DNA of 64,000 nt, taken from the NCBI GenBank assembly GCA_029339505.1, contig JAQISU010000096.1, positions 6,645,001-6,709,000 on the forward strand, given 5' to 3'. Under the pieces are notes generated by a model. That model worked only from the letters and a program-made list of their open reading frames with translations, did no database searches and had not been told where the DNA came from. The DNA is from Unio delphinus (taxonomy: Eukaryota; Mollusca; Bivalvia; Unionida; Unionidae). Shown piece by piece: positions 13,091 to 25,749 of this stretch. Every line of letters begins with the position of its first letter. Within the stretch, counting starts at the first letter, position 1. The position numbers were made by a program, and so were the translations under genes.

Positions 13091-13435
13091 AGCATACAAA
13101 TAGCATCAACACAAATAGCAAACACAAGGATACTAGGCGACCACTAGCCATGGTCAAACAATAAAGAACAAAAGTAAATACTAGTTTTGGGTAGATCAAA
13201 TCCCATCTAGTAATGATCTACTTAAGGAACACTAGGGATTAAAAAATACCCCTTTTCAAACACATAATTCCGATTGGGAAAAATTAAACGGGGAGATAAA
13301 TGGAAAAATAAAAAACAATCAAACAACATATCGGGGGGAGCACACATAAACATAAAAACCTTTTACTTTTTTATTGGGGGGGGGGGGAGGCACATGTCTG
13401 GTGCCCCCCCCCCTCCCCAAACAAAAGAAAATCAG
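13091..13435 (+). mobile_element. 3' UTR of the Tx1/L1-like LINE
   Basis: This non-coding end is shared with three minus-strand copies (20480-20900, 21880-22345, 25750-26090). Shared landmarks include CAACACAAATAGC and, near the end, a G-run/C-run hairpin around CATGTCTGGTGCC (13376-13418). The repeated structure across copies identifies it as the element's 3' terminal region. Confidence 0.6.
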
Positions 13436-13486
13436 GATAATGAAGCGTTTGAAAAGTGTAGAGCAAATGTTTTAAAAAACGAGGAA

Positions 13487-13494
13487 GTACAAAT

Positions 13495-13525
<31 letters not shown>

Positions 13526-13528
13526 TTT

Positions 13529-13597
<69 letters not shown>
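13487..13597. repeat. (TTTA)n then (ATT)n microsatellite
   Basis: About 40 bp of ATTT/TTTA repeats is followed by about 70 bp of ATT repeats. It follows the LINE 3' region and could mark its tail or a later expansion. Confidence 0.9.
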
Positions 13598-13598
<1 letters not shown>

Positions 13599-13599
13599 A

Positions 13600-16500
13600 T
13601 CTTTTGAAGCAGTCTTTCTTACCCGGGTCTTTTCAGTCATGATTCATTCTGAACCCGTTATCTACATTTCTGATTGGTTTTGTTTTATAACCCGGGCCAT
13701 TTCGGTACCGACACCCTAATTTTCATGGGGTACCAATTTTCGTGCATTTCGTATTGGCCTAGAACAAGGTAGGCACATAGCAAGAATTTAAAATATTTTA
13801 TTTTTCGATGGGGATTTCAAAAAATATTTTTATGCACGATTTCAAGCTCTATAACGAATGCCATGTTATTATGTGGGCAAGTTATAATAATAAGGAAAAT
13901 CCCACCCCAACCCCCACCCCCACCCGTACCATAGTAACTGGGACCTGAGTGTGAGTAAAATAGGGGGCGAGGACATACCTTAGCAATAGTATCATTATAC
14001 CCCTTTTTCAACAAAAATATGTTCTAATAATGTATATTCTATTTTTGGCATTTTAAAAGAAGGTATGGAACTTTCCAAACCACATGAGAAACATGATTTG
14101 TTTTCACCACGATCTGGGGATAGGAAGCGCAAGAAGAAAAGGCGATTGAGATGTTAGAATCGTATAGAAGAAAGGACTAAATACGATAAATACAAAGATG
14201 AGAATGTTGTATTGTGAATTGATGCAAAAAAGGAAAATCTTTTACTACATAAACGACAATAACTCAGGAAAACAACAGCAAAGCATGAACAAATGGCCAA
14301 GGTACGGAAAATCACAAATGACCTACAGAAGTATTTTAAAACACGGAGTGTGGAAACGGAGGAAGGAGCATACATTAAATGTAGATATAAAGAAGGCATT
14401 CAAATCCTATAATTCCGCATTAGACCACTCGGCCACTCAGGCCCTTGACTCCATCTGTATTGGCGCTGCTAAAAAAAAAGAGTACTTTCTCTTATATTTG
14501 CACATTGAGAGCACAGATGTCTGTTATATTTATATGATGCAAAATATGTTTTATTTTCTGCCTGTTTAATTTTAATTCGAAAATCTTGCAAATTCTTGGG
14601 TCTTCTATAAGCAAGAATTGGTATATTTTTAAGTGTTTTACGCTGTTTTATTTGATAATTTAAGGAGACTCCAATATTTATTGACTATAAGGTCTATATT
14701 AGGTGATGAAGGATTATATTATAGTGTGAAAGGAATTATATTTTTCTCTATGGTACATTTTGCTGTGTTTAAAGCCTCATGTTGAGTAAGATTACGAACT
14801 TTGTTTAGCACAAAATCAATTATATTTGTAGGATAATTTTAATTTTGGAAATATGTTCGGTGGATGTCAGTTTCCTTGACATGAATATTTGTAGAGATAG
14901 TGTTATCTATATTTTTGTTACATTTACATCTAAAAATGAAATATGTGAACTAACTATTCAATGTCATCTGTATGATTAATGTTGGTATATAGTGATGTTA
15001 CATCTTATGATACCAGCATTGAGTTATCAGATAGCTGTCGAATAGACTTCAAGTTTTTAATGACATCAGCGGTATCTTTAAATGTATGAAGAAAGCAATT
15101 TCATCAAAAGTTGTAAAACACTAAAGAATTATGAAGCATACAGTAAATGCGAAACTAGTTGCACATAATTATCGGCGTTTGTGGTTTTCTTTTATCGCAA
15201 TTCTAAATTTAAAATTATATATAAATTAAATTATATTGTGCAACAACTTATTCTACATAGGATTTAATATATTTATTTTTGTATATAAAGTATTTCCAAA
15301 AAGATCCGTTTTGCGAATGTTATTCTCGTCCCATAAAGGAATTACTTATTTGCGAAATGGATCGACTATAATTTATTATCAGTTGCAATTAGTATTTCTG
15401 TTAAACAAATTAAATTATAATGCATAATAACTGATTTTCTTAATCATTTAATATATTGTTTTAATAACAAGTGTGTATAGGTTCGTTTAGTAAATCACTA
15501 CTTCGATTTTGAGAAATGTAATAAGAATTATAGAGTTTGAACGGATACTGACTTTGAAGTCTTTCTGGAAGGAAACTGCAATCATTAGCCTAAATTGGAT
15601 TAACAGAAAAATTTCTTCGGCACTGGTCAAGAGATCATTATCTGCATCTGGCATAAACAAGATGAGCTTTATTTAATAAGCCGATGGCAGTTCTTTTATC
15701 TGTCAATTTGATTCAAAGCCGATATTGTAATGTCCACGATGAATAAAATGACTTGATTCTCCCACGTTTGTTTCTTTTATCTGTTCTTTTGCACAATAAT
15801 AATTAATAATTTATTTGTAGATAACATACGGAGAGTTGTGAATGAGGTAATTATCTTACAATTAATTATTGAGTTACAGATTTGTGACCATGTCTGAACA
15901 CTGATATCAAAGAAGAATATTTTCACCAATCCACAGGTTGTATTGAAAAAATGATAATTGTTGCGTATACAAAATCTACATTAAAATTTATATATTACGG
16001 TCTGTGTAATCTTGCTTTTATTTGTATTTTGCGTTCGCTGAGAACATTGTCAAAGAAGTATACTTGTTCAGTTTGTTCTCGGGAGTGTAAGATTTTATTT
16101 TATTTTTAATTTCGTGAAATCACTTTATTAAGCATAAAAGTTTTCAACAGTATATCTTCATATAAAATAGAAAATGACTCAAAATAATTATATCAGATCA
16201 ATGGTCATGTGAATAATAATGATGTTCAACTGTCACATACAAGAGAAAATTACTAAAATGACGAATGTACGTGTTTAATAGGGTTAATCAAACATATTTG
16301 TAATAATTTCATGCTATATTTGTGTGACCGAAAGGGAACCAAAACAAATCTGAATTAAACCGATTATAGATTTAATAAACAGTCTTTTGTTATGTGTATC
16401 TGATACATACGTTTTTTGAGACCATATTTGTGAGTAAACATTTTAAAAAAATGTGCCAATTGGTGTTGTTGAAATTTGTACAGTTTAAATTTCAGATATT

Positions 16501-17522
16501 AATGATAATTATGTCGTAATTGTTATTCAATGTCATCGTTTAAAACAAGGGTGAAGTGAGCATGTCATAAAGCATGTACTGCTTTCCCGAATATTGTTGT
16601 TAGTATATCGTTGTGTTCTTTATAGTCGTGGTCATTTACTGTATAACTGTGTTCTCTCGTCCTAGCTGACATTAATTTTTGGTCTTTATTTTTCAACTTT
16701 TTGTAATATTTCGTTTTTGTGACTTTCACTTTCGTAACTTTTATCAGCTTTTCGTAACTTTTCGCCCTTTAGTCATATTCTTTGCTTAAACGTATTTTTG
16801 TCTTATTTTGAGCTTTTAGAAAATAATTAAGTCATTCTCTTTTATTAATATACACGTATATATACGCTATCCGGGAACTGTTGTTACCTATCACTGCCTC
16901 AGGACAATATACTGTGAGTTAGAGATAGAGAGAACAGAGAAAAATGTAAAGTATTCAAACAATGGTATTACAAAACATAAAAAAAAGAAATTCAATAGTA
17001 GTATATTAAACTTTATTAATATTTCACATGGATATAGTATTACATCATAAGAAAATATATTTTGAAAAATCTGTTCAGTATATTCCTAGGTACAATGCGT
17101 TTTAATATATACCGAGGTACACTAATTGTTTCAACCTGTTGAGAAACACTTTAAATTTCAGCCATATTGTAAACTAAAAAGAACATTTATATAAGTTATT
17201 AATACAAGGAATTATAACTAGCCTTATATTAAAGAGAATACACGTTCTTGTTTGAAATGCGCAAACGTCGCAAAGAAATTTACGACAATAATTATTGTAG
17301 ATGCAAACAACTTTAGGTGCTACAGAAATTAGTTGCAAAACGTGTTAAGATCCGCAAGAAATTATTTTTTTTATAGATATTCTTCATCATGTACAAAATG
17401 TTTAGCTTTCGTCGCTGCATTGAAATATCTTATAACAGCATGATGTCTTTCATTTTAAAACTCATTGAACCATATACTGATTGCAAATGTTTTACATTCC
17501 TTGATGCAAAATAATGATCATT

Positions 17523-17525
<3 letters not shown>
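13600..17525. other. No recognised gene; minor SINE fragment
   Basis: AT-rich DNA. The only recognised item is a SINE family A fragment at 14410-14455 (minus strand), with the inverted A box CCACTCGGCCA at 14425-14435. A 123-codon frame at 14198-14569 (+) overlaps that fragment and matches nothing I recognise. A (TA)n tract lies at 17526-17562. Confidence 0.5.

Positions 17526-17562
<37 letters not shown>
17526..17562. repeat. (TA)n microsatellite
   Basis: An uninterrupted TA tract of about 36 bp, about 200 bp downstream of the RBBP4-like stop codon (relative to that gene's minus strand). Confidence 0.95.
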
Positions 17563-17565
<3 letters not shown>

Positions 17566-17759
17566 AGAGTACTAAAATGTACACATATATATGGCCTGTT
17601 ACACGTTATGAAGACATAAAAATACCTTCACTAACCTTTCGGAAAATTGTTGCATAAGTAAACTTTCTTACCCTGGCCAGCAATAATTTGGTGTAATCAT
17701 AAAAAAAAAACAGTCAATCAAATGCTTTTGTGAATGTATTGTATCAAATTAGATAGTGT

Positions 17760-19440
<1,681 letters not shown>

Positions 19441-19593
19441 AATCTTAATCACTAATCACTAAAATAAATATAAATATAAAAATTAGGAGATAAATACATA
19501 AATAAATAATTATAATTACAATCATAAACCAGACAATTATATCAAATACAAAATAGTTATATTTGAATATTTTAGATATTGAAGAAACATGCA

Positions 19594-19595
<2 letters not shown>

Positions 19596-19660
<65 letters not shown>
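19596..19660. repeat. (CTA)n/(AAT)n compound microsatellite
   Basis: About 32 bp of CTA repeats pass directly into about 32 bp of AAT repeats. Their translation accounts for the serine/isoleucine-rich minus-strand open frame here. Confidence 0.95.
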
Positions 19661-19661
<1 letters not shown>

Positions 19662-19740
19662 TGGATATTAGACACTATTAGTACCTAACTATTATTGGGA
19701 AATAACTTTGGATCTGCCATTTGATTATGAATTAATAAAT

Positions 19741-19820
19741 TTATGAATGAATGAATGAATGAATGAATGAATGAATGAATGAATGAATGAATGAATGAAT
19801 GAATGAATGAATGAATGAAT
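19741..19820. repeat. (TGAA)n microsatellite
   Basis: About 80 bp of a perfect 4 bp repeat. Because 4 is not a multiple of 3, it gives an open FIHS-type repeat on the minus strand, which is not a gene. Confidence 0.95.
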
Positions 19821-19859
19821 TGTGTTGTTTCAACAGTATTTAAGAAAATATTTTCATGT

Positions 19860-20470
19860 ATCATAAATAACATTTTAAGCCATAAGGAAATTCTGTAGAA
19901 ATCTGGAAGATTTTTGGAATCTGTTTTTTTTCTACTAAGTGAATTAAATAATCAATTATTTAAAATAAACGTGAACATTTCTAGTAGATGTAATTGCATC
20001 AATGATCATTTAACCGGGGAAAAATCGAATAAACTTGTGCGGTTGTGACTCGTGTATTAACTAAATGATTTTTAAGTTTTAGTAAAGTTTCCACAGCCAT
20101 AAATATAATTTCATCGACATATATGAGATTGCAGGGTAATAATGCCTTAATTGTAAGTCAGGTAGTAAATTTGTAGAGAACACTATGTATCATAGTTGTA
20201 TAATTTTTACATACTAACAAAAAATTTAAGCTGTTTCTACTTGTCCGCATGTGCAGCATCATTGGTAGAAAATGACTTGGGAATAAATCATTATTATGCC
20301 TGAACTTAATTTACCCGATCACCAACAAAATAATAGAAATTAATTTTATGTTTATCCAGGGTCAGGTAAGTTTTACAGATTTTGAATGCGATGGGTTACA
20401 AGTTATTTGAATCGGCAACGTATTCAAAATAATTTTTGATCAAGTTTCGTTCGACCCAAAGGAGGTCAAA
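19860..20470. other. No recognised feature
   Basis: AT-rich sequence without a recognised gene or repeat. Confidence 0.5.
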
Positions 20471-20479
20471 TAAAATAGA

Positions 20480-20594
20480 TGCGGGGGGGGGGGGGGGAGA
20501 CATATGCCCTACCCCCTCCACTTAGCTCCAAATAATTAAAAGATGTTTTTATGTGTGCGTGTTTCCCACTTTTATATGTTGTTTGTATCGTTTT

Positions 20595-20692
<98 letters not shown>

Positions 20693-20900
20693 TCCATAAA
20701 GAATTTGGTCAAACAATTAATTTAGATCATTTTTGATGGGGTATTTCGTTCTTTAGTGTTATCTATATGGTTGTTCTTCCGAAAAGGGTTCTTTTACCTT
20801 TCGGGATCCCTTCCCTATTTTCCACTGTCGACCTTGGCTAGAGGTCGCTTATCTCCTGTGTGTGTTAAATGGGTGTGCTATATTGTACGTGTGCTATATA
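20480..20900 (-). mobile_element. Tx1/L1-like LINE 3' end, copy 2
   Basis: A minus-strand copy of the 13091-13435 region, much diverged. It retains the G-run/C-run hairpin (20482-20517) and the block around 20760-20880 whose reverse complement matches 13130-13260. A (TA)n tract of about 85 bp (20603-20688) interrupts it. It is non-coding. Confidence 0.5.
20603..20688. repeat. (TA)n microsatellite
   Basis: A TA tract of about 85 bp preceded by CATA repeats. The open frames reading IYIYIY across it are artefacts. Confidence 0.95.
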
Positions 20901-21218
20901 TTTTCGTTTCCGTGTAGGATAGCCTCATTCTGTCAAATTCTTCCCAGTTATTTTTTTTTATCCATCATTCAGATCATATATAGTTTCTCCATTTTTATTT
21001 TACATCTTTTTGAATTTGGCGATGGAACGAGGCTTTATATTTATATACAACAACAACAAAATCCCCTAGTGTTTCATAGTTGTGTTGTTAATATGTGTCG
21101 TTTTTCGCATACCAGTATGTTATATTTGGTCGACTGCTCTCGAATTGGGGTGGGGGGGGGGGGTCATACTCTATTTTTACGTATTATTTCTCACGACACG
21201 AGTTAGGTCGTCTCTAGT

Positions 21219-21311
21219 AAATTATTTATAAACCTTTTAAAAATTTCCAAAATAGATTATTCTCCTCACTGTTGTATTCTAAATAATGGACGGCATAACA
21301 AAATAAGAGAC

Positions 21312-21357
<46 letters not shown>

Positions 21358-21452
21358 AAATTATTTATAAACCTTTTAAAAATTTCCAAAATAGATTATT
21401 CTCCTCACTGTTGTATTCTAAATAATGGACGGCATAACAAAATAAGAGACTC

Positions 21453-21499
<47 letters not shown>
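21219..21499. repeat. 139 bp tandem duplication carrying (GT)n
   Basis: A unit starting AAATTATTTATAAACC at 21219 recurs at 21358 nearly unchanged. Each copy ends in a GT tract (21314-21354 and 21456-21499). This is a recent direct duplication, period about 139 bp, together with its microsatellite. Confidence 0.9.
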
Positions 21500-21501
<2 letters not shown>

Positions 21502-21879
21502 GCCGGATTTGCGTACTGTTTATGTAGGTAATTTCGTAAAAGTATCTTCAGATTCACTGAATTTATTTTCAACTTAAACACCATATAAAGTCAATCTGCT
21601 CGCTGACCACAAATATTGCGGCTGATGGCATAACTCAGGCTATCTTACTTAGTTTATTCATGTAGCGATACCTGAGCCACACAGTGACACTTGTACCTAT
21701 TCCCATAGCCCCCAAGTTTATTTTTTCACTGATTTTTTTTTTGTGTGTGTTTGTTTGTGAAAGTCACTATCCCTTTTAAGCGCATGTCAATTTCTATATT
21801 TGTCAAAGATGTTGTATATGTATTTTGTTAGACAATGTTATAAATGATTGTAGGACGTCATAGTACAAAAAAAAGGTAA

Positions 21880-22345
21880 GAATTTTGATTTTCTTTTCTT
21901 TTATTTTCTTTTTGGGGCACCAGACAGATGCCCCCCCCCCCATAAAAAAAGTAAAAAGTTTTTATGTGTGTTTGTGCTCCCCCAAGTATGTTGTTATGTT
22001 TGTTTTTTATTTTCTTTAAAGTCCATTTATTTTTCCCCATCGGGGTTATACATTTGATTTGGGGTATTTAGAAGGTCCCTAGGTTTTTTCTGTAGATCCT
22101 TACTAGGTGGGAATTGATCTACCCACACTAGTAGTCTACTTTTATAGTTGTGTTGACCATGGCTAGTGGTCCCCTATTTCCTTGTGTTTGCTATTTGTGT
22201 TTGTGCTATTTGTCTGTTTGCTATATAAGGTATATACCTTTGTATTTGTGTAAAGGAAAGCCTTTTTGTTCATATTCTTACCAGTTGTCTTACTTTATGT
22301 CTTCTATAAAAGGAAGACATATATGTTCAGATATATTTAATTTTA
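21880..22345 (-). mobile_element. Tx1/L1-like LINE 3' end, copy 3
   Basis: The reverse complement of this block resembles 13030-13435. Shared features are a CAT(C/G)TGTCTGGTGCC hairpin loop flanked by G and C runs (21914-21941), a GGGGGAGCACA(A)ACA-like string, and CTAGTGATC/CCATGG-type segments near 22080-22180. It is a non-coding LINE end in the minus orientation. Confidence 0.6.
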
Positions 22346-22379
22346 TTTTAATTTTAATTTAAATTTAGAATTTTGTATA

Positions 22380-23145
22380 AATTGAAGTGCATTTATTTAA
22401 ATATATTTTTTAGTGTTCTTCAATTTATCTAATAATATTTGTTTTCTTTTGGTCCGTCTGCCTTGAGAGAGGATCTGTACAAATTTATTTGGTTGTACAG
22501 CTCCTGTCTCAATTTGGTCCGGCCTTTACTTATTCATTTTAATTAAGATTAAGAATTTTTTTTTCTCCAAAATTGTTTAGTTCCCCTTAAATGGGAACCA
22601 TGTCTATTACGGGAGATAGACAGTTAAAGTATGGATTTAGTATCCAGAGAAAAAGAAGTATGTGCAAAAGATAAATTATATATAAATTATAAATTATAAA
22701 TAAATTAATTAACTATTTGGGTGATTTTTCCAAACTCTTCCACAGGCCTGCTCACTCCGCGTAGCGCCATGTGATTTAGCCCTATGGTGTCATCATATGT
22801 ACTTTCCCCTCACAAATAATGATATGGATTTTTGGTTACGAACAAAGATTTGTTTTTTAAATTTTTTTTTTTAAAAGGTTTGAAAAATTTTTGAAATTAT
22901 TAAAATTTTTGAAATTTTAAAACTATTCCCTAATTTTAATTAGTGGTCCACATCTTATTATTGTCTGCGTTATATAGTCCGTTATTTGTCTAACCAATTT
23001 TTTGTTAAAGTTTCCGTCTAGGAAGTGTAACTGCCGTCTGTCGTATTTGTCTATCTTCATTATTTCAATTATAAGTTTGATTCGTTCTTCCTTTGTTTCG
23101 TCACATTGTGTTATTACGTGGTACTTTGTATATGGGGCATTTTTG
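22380..23145 (-). pseudogene. LINE ORF2 C-terminus plus 3' UTR with hairpin
   Basis: On the minus strand about 70 codons end at a TAG at 22923-22925. They include CKNAPYTKYHVITQC, a Cys/His cluster with His-x4-Cys spacing, and then KEERIKLIIEIMKID. This layout is typical of the extreme C-terminus of LINE ORF2 proteins. The downstream non-coding part contains a stable hairpin at 22463-22512 built from TTGAGA and CTGTACAA and their complements. An in-frame stop lies just upstream of the Cys cluster, so only the 3' end is present or readable. Confidence 0.5.
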
Positions 23146-23164
23146 CATTCTGATTTTCAGTTAT

Positions 23165-23461
23165 GATATAGGTGTATGATAAAAAGTCACTGGCTAAATA
23201 TCAGAATTAGAATTATTCTTAGCGGAGGAATGAAAAAGAGTTAGGTCAGGCCAAAATGTCACATTATGACTTACGTAATATTGAAATCTTATGAATTAGG
23301 ACCTTGATTTTCACTCCCTTTCCTACTACCAGTATTCAACAGTTTTAATATACAGTTTATGTTTTTAGGCTTAAAAATAAATTTTACATTAACTGATGCA
23401 ACATATGAATCAAATTGATTGTATTCTCTTTAATATATTAATAGAAACACGTAATTTTTGT
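23165..23461. other. Unassigned DNA next to the viral-like remnant
   Basis: No coding signal was recognised. It lies between a LINE end and the truncated integrase-like frame, so one boundary of the viral-like remnant probably falls here. Confidence 0.4.
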
Positions 23462-23623
23462 TTATTTGATTTGTTTAGGACGCGGTAGATAAATTTGCCA
23501 TATAGCCTGTTTGGATAACCAATTAGCCGCAGTGGCCTTTTTCACTTTTGCGGCGTTGGCGAGTTTATTGATTGCAGCGTTAGCCCTCCAGTATCCTTTT
23601 GGAGAATAATAAATAGATTCCAT
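23462..23623 (-). pseudogene. Probable Polinton-type integrase N-terminal fragment
   Basis: A 53-codon minus-strand frame starts with ATG 5 bases after the stop of the phospholipase ORF. It includes IYSPKGYWRANAAINKLA and WLSKQAIWQIYLP. This looks to me like the N-terminal helical region that precedes the retroviral-type integrase core in Polinton/adintovirus-like elements. Frame and similarity end together near 23462, so the catalytic DDE core is absent. The identification rests on resemblance and on the neighbouring genes. It could instead be another small element protein. Confidence 0.45.
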
Positions 23624-23627
23624 ATTA

Positions 23628-24151
23628 TTAATTACCAGCGCCCATTATCAATTTGTCTTTCATAGCTGATTTTACCAACCACGAAGCCAATTTTTCTTTG
23701 AAAGATTTATCATGAATAGCATTTAACGCATGAATTAATTTCACATCCGCGAGATGCCTGTGTTGCAAATTGCTGCTTTTATATGCAACATCATGAGCAT
23801 GACACGCCTTATCAATGGCGTTTATCGGATACTCGCCGGGTCGGGGCTGATTTTGATCATCAAGTCTGATATCTAATCGTGTTCCGGGGCCACAGTAGCT
23901 ATATCCTGGAAGGTGCTTTTCTCTTGGATACTTTGCCCACGGCGTTCCAGGGAGTTTTGCTAACTTGGCTGCGATATCACCTCCTCGTTTTTTTAAAAAA
24001 CATCTTTGGATTTCATAGAAACAAATCTAAACTTTTTTATACCACATGTTGCACATCTACCAGTTAGTGCAGATCTGTTATTGCTAGTTGTAATCGCCGT
24101 CACATCATTTGTGCTAGTACGCGTTATACACTTCACACAAAATAGATCCAT
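23628..24151 (-). pseudogene. Zinc-ribbon/phospholipase A2 protein of a Polinton/adintovirus-like element, frameshifted
   Basis: The minus-strand ATG is at 24149-24151. The first 52 codons hold two CxxC pairs (FCVKC and RCATC), a zinc-ribbon pattern, and stop at 23993-23995. A second frame continues on the far side of the T/A homopolymer at 23989-24000, down to a stop at 23628. It shows the parvoviral-type secreted phospholipase A2 signature: a calcium-loop YCGPG followed by LD, and the catalytic HDVAY with the preceding CHA. In parvoviruses this domain helps virions cross endosomal membranes. Similar domains are reported in adintovirus-like elements. A single length change in the homopolymer appears to separate the two frames, and no joined product is given here. 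The packaging ATPase is divergently arranged next to it. Confidence 0.75.
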
Positions 24152-24172
24152 AATTTATGTATAGAGATATGA

Positions 24173-24823
24173 ATTGATTTTTCAGCAACTAAAACAAGAG
24201 AACCAGTTAAGCATCATGCAGCGCTACCAAACTCTATCCGAGCAATTATAATCGGGCCATCTGGATCCGGCAAGACGCAATTGTTGCTCAATTTAATAAT
24301 GAGATGGATGAAGTGGGATAAGTTGTATTTAATTGCTCCTAGCGTAGATGATCAACGATGCTATGAAGTGTTAAAGGATTTTAACGAGAATGCATCAGAA
24401 ATTAAAGGCAAGAACGTCATTGATTTTATAACTGATATTGACGAGGCACCATCCGTGGATGACCTTGATGGGAGCATTAACAATTTAGTCGTATACGACG
24501 ATGTGATGTTAGATAATCAAAAATACCCAGCTAGAATATTTTCCCGAGGCAGGCATAAAAACACCGACGTGATATATGTCACTCAACGCTACACTCAGAT
24601 TCCAAAAGTGATCAGAGATAACTGTAATATTCTTGCTGTATTCAACGGCGTTGATACACATACGCTACGAAATATTTGGCGGACATGGTGCTCTGATATG
24701 GACTTCAATCAATTTAGAAATTTCTTTAGTCATGCTCAGTCGGTCCCACACGGATTTATAACAATAAATTTACATGACCCTCGAACACGATATCGTATCG
24801 GACTTGATCAAATATTCGGTTAA
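24173..24823 (+). pseudogene. FtsK/HerA-type genome-packaging ATPase of a Polinton/adintovirus-like element
   Basis: An open frame of about 216 codons runs from just after a TGA (24170-24172) to TAA at 24821-24823. It has a Walker A motif (GPSGSGKT, about 24251-24274), a Walker B-like NLVVYDDVM, and a downstream FSRGRHKNTDVIYVTQRYTQ segment with the conserved arginine and VTQR sensor-like region expected of A32-like packaging ATPases. No in-frame ATG precedes Walker A. The first lies after it, so the original start is lost, spliced (a TTTTTCAG stretch lies at 24178-24185) or non-ATG. No internal stop or frameshift is visible over the ATPase core, which is unusual beside the broken neighbours. 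Confidence 0.8.
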
Positions 24824-24827
24824 CCTG

Positions 24828-25098
24828 TAGCAGCAGGGGGAGGGGGGGCGATGACAACACCGCTGCGACGTTTTATGGTTAAGCAACGAAAACGCGAATA
24901 GAGTGTCACCCGCGCAAACTCATGTTTTGAGCAAGAAATCAATAAGTCTCCGTTTACCAAATGAAGACTTTATTTTTTTTTTGGGTTAAAACATGAGATT
25001 TCGTCGGAAGGCTCTATTTTCCGTTTTGAGGGTTTAAATTGATTTTGTCGGAAAAAGTTGTCGGATTCGCCCCCCCCCCCCCCCCCCCCGCTGCTACA
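24828..25098. repeat. Inverted repeat with G/C runs beside the ATPase gene
   Basis: TGTAGCAGC followed by a G-rich run, GCGA and GACAAC (about 24826-24857) recurs inverted at about 25052-25098, where a C run of about 22 precedes GCTGCTACA. Arms are about 33 bp with a spacer of about 200 bp. It lies immediately after the ATPase stop codon. It may be a duplicated glycine-rich coding start or a structural signal of the element. Confidence 0.6.
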
Positions 25099-25155
25099 AA
25101 TATCACAAAATTTGAAGAACGGAGTATTGTAGGCTTCGCATGATGAACTAGGCAA
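24970..25155 (-). pseudogene. Unidentified small frame in the viral-like remnant
   Basis: A 61-codon minus-strand frame without an ATG start. It contains a Cys-rich start (CEAYNTPFFKFCDIC), a glycine run encoded by the C tract at 25071-25089, and a basic end (NPKKK). Its position between viral-like genes suggests it belongs to the same element. No family was recognised. Confidence 0.3.
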
Positions 25156-25156
25156 G

Positions 25157-25270
25157 ACACTCCGTGTGTACTTGTTTCATGCCCGTTTTGGTTCTGACTG
25201 GCAACAATACAATTTTATCTGCAACCTTTCTTATATCATCGCCCACAATTCTTTTACTGAACCTCTTATC

Positions 25271-25319
<49 letters not shown>

Positions 25320-25500
25320 ACGACCACCGTGTCAGATTCGTTATCAATAGCTTCCTTCTCGCTGTCGGACTCTTCATCCACGGGTTTCAAATTATTCGTA
25401 TTGACAATAAATCGTTTCACCCATACTTATATGATCATCGTATTATATGGAGCAGGGTGGGTCATCATTTTAATCCTCCTATGCTAACGGGGGAGAATGT
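25157..25500 (-). pseudogene. Unidentified coding-like remnants split by (TTA)n
   Basis: Minus-strand frames give an acidic segment (VKRFIVNTNNLKPVDEE, then DSEKE) ending at a stop at the edge of the microsatellite. Beyond it, KRIVGDDIRKVADKIVLLPV and following ends at a TAG near 25153. They have protein-like composition and sit in the viral-like block, but I recognise no domain. The (TTA)n tract at 25269-25318 lies between them. Confidence 0.3.
25269..25318. repeat. (TTA)n microsatellite
   Basis: About 50 bp of TTA repeats between two minus-strand coding-like fragments. Confidence 0.95.
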
Positions 25501-25667
25501 AATTTTAGTGTAGGAACCCTACCAAGGTGATCTGCAAATATATTTTCCATTTATATGTTCATTTTTTTTCTCCGTTAACTTTGAATTGCTAGAATCGTAC
25601 AGTATTTTTCCATATTGCACGACTTTAAACTGCACGACACGTACGCATACAAATAGTATAACGTATT

Positions 25668-25733
25668 TGGCCGAATCTGAGACTCGAACCCACGCAGAAA
25701 GGTGAGATGGCAGTGATCTGTAACGGAGAGCTC
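25668..25733 (-). mobile_element. SINE family A fragment
   Basis: Matches the head of the family (inverted B box within GACTCGAACCC, then GGTGAGATGGCAGTGATCTG). The A-box end is replaced by unrelated sequence after 25733. Confidence 0.65.
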
Positions 25734-25749
25734 TTGTTTTTGATTTATT

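Noticed and set aside
14198..14569. 123 aa frame as a host gene
   Set aside because: It overlaps a SINE fragment at its end, has no recognised family, and gives only generic Lys/Asn/Tyr-rich composition.
19685..19873. 62 aa frame with FIHS repeats
   Set aside because: It is a translation of the (TGAA)n microsatellite.
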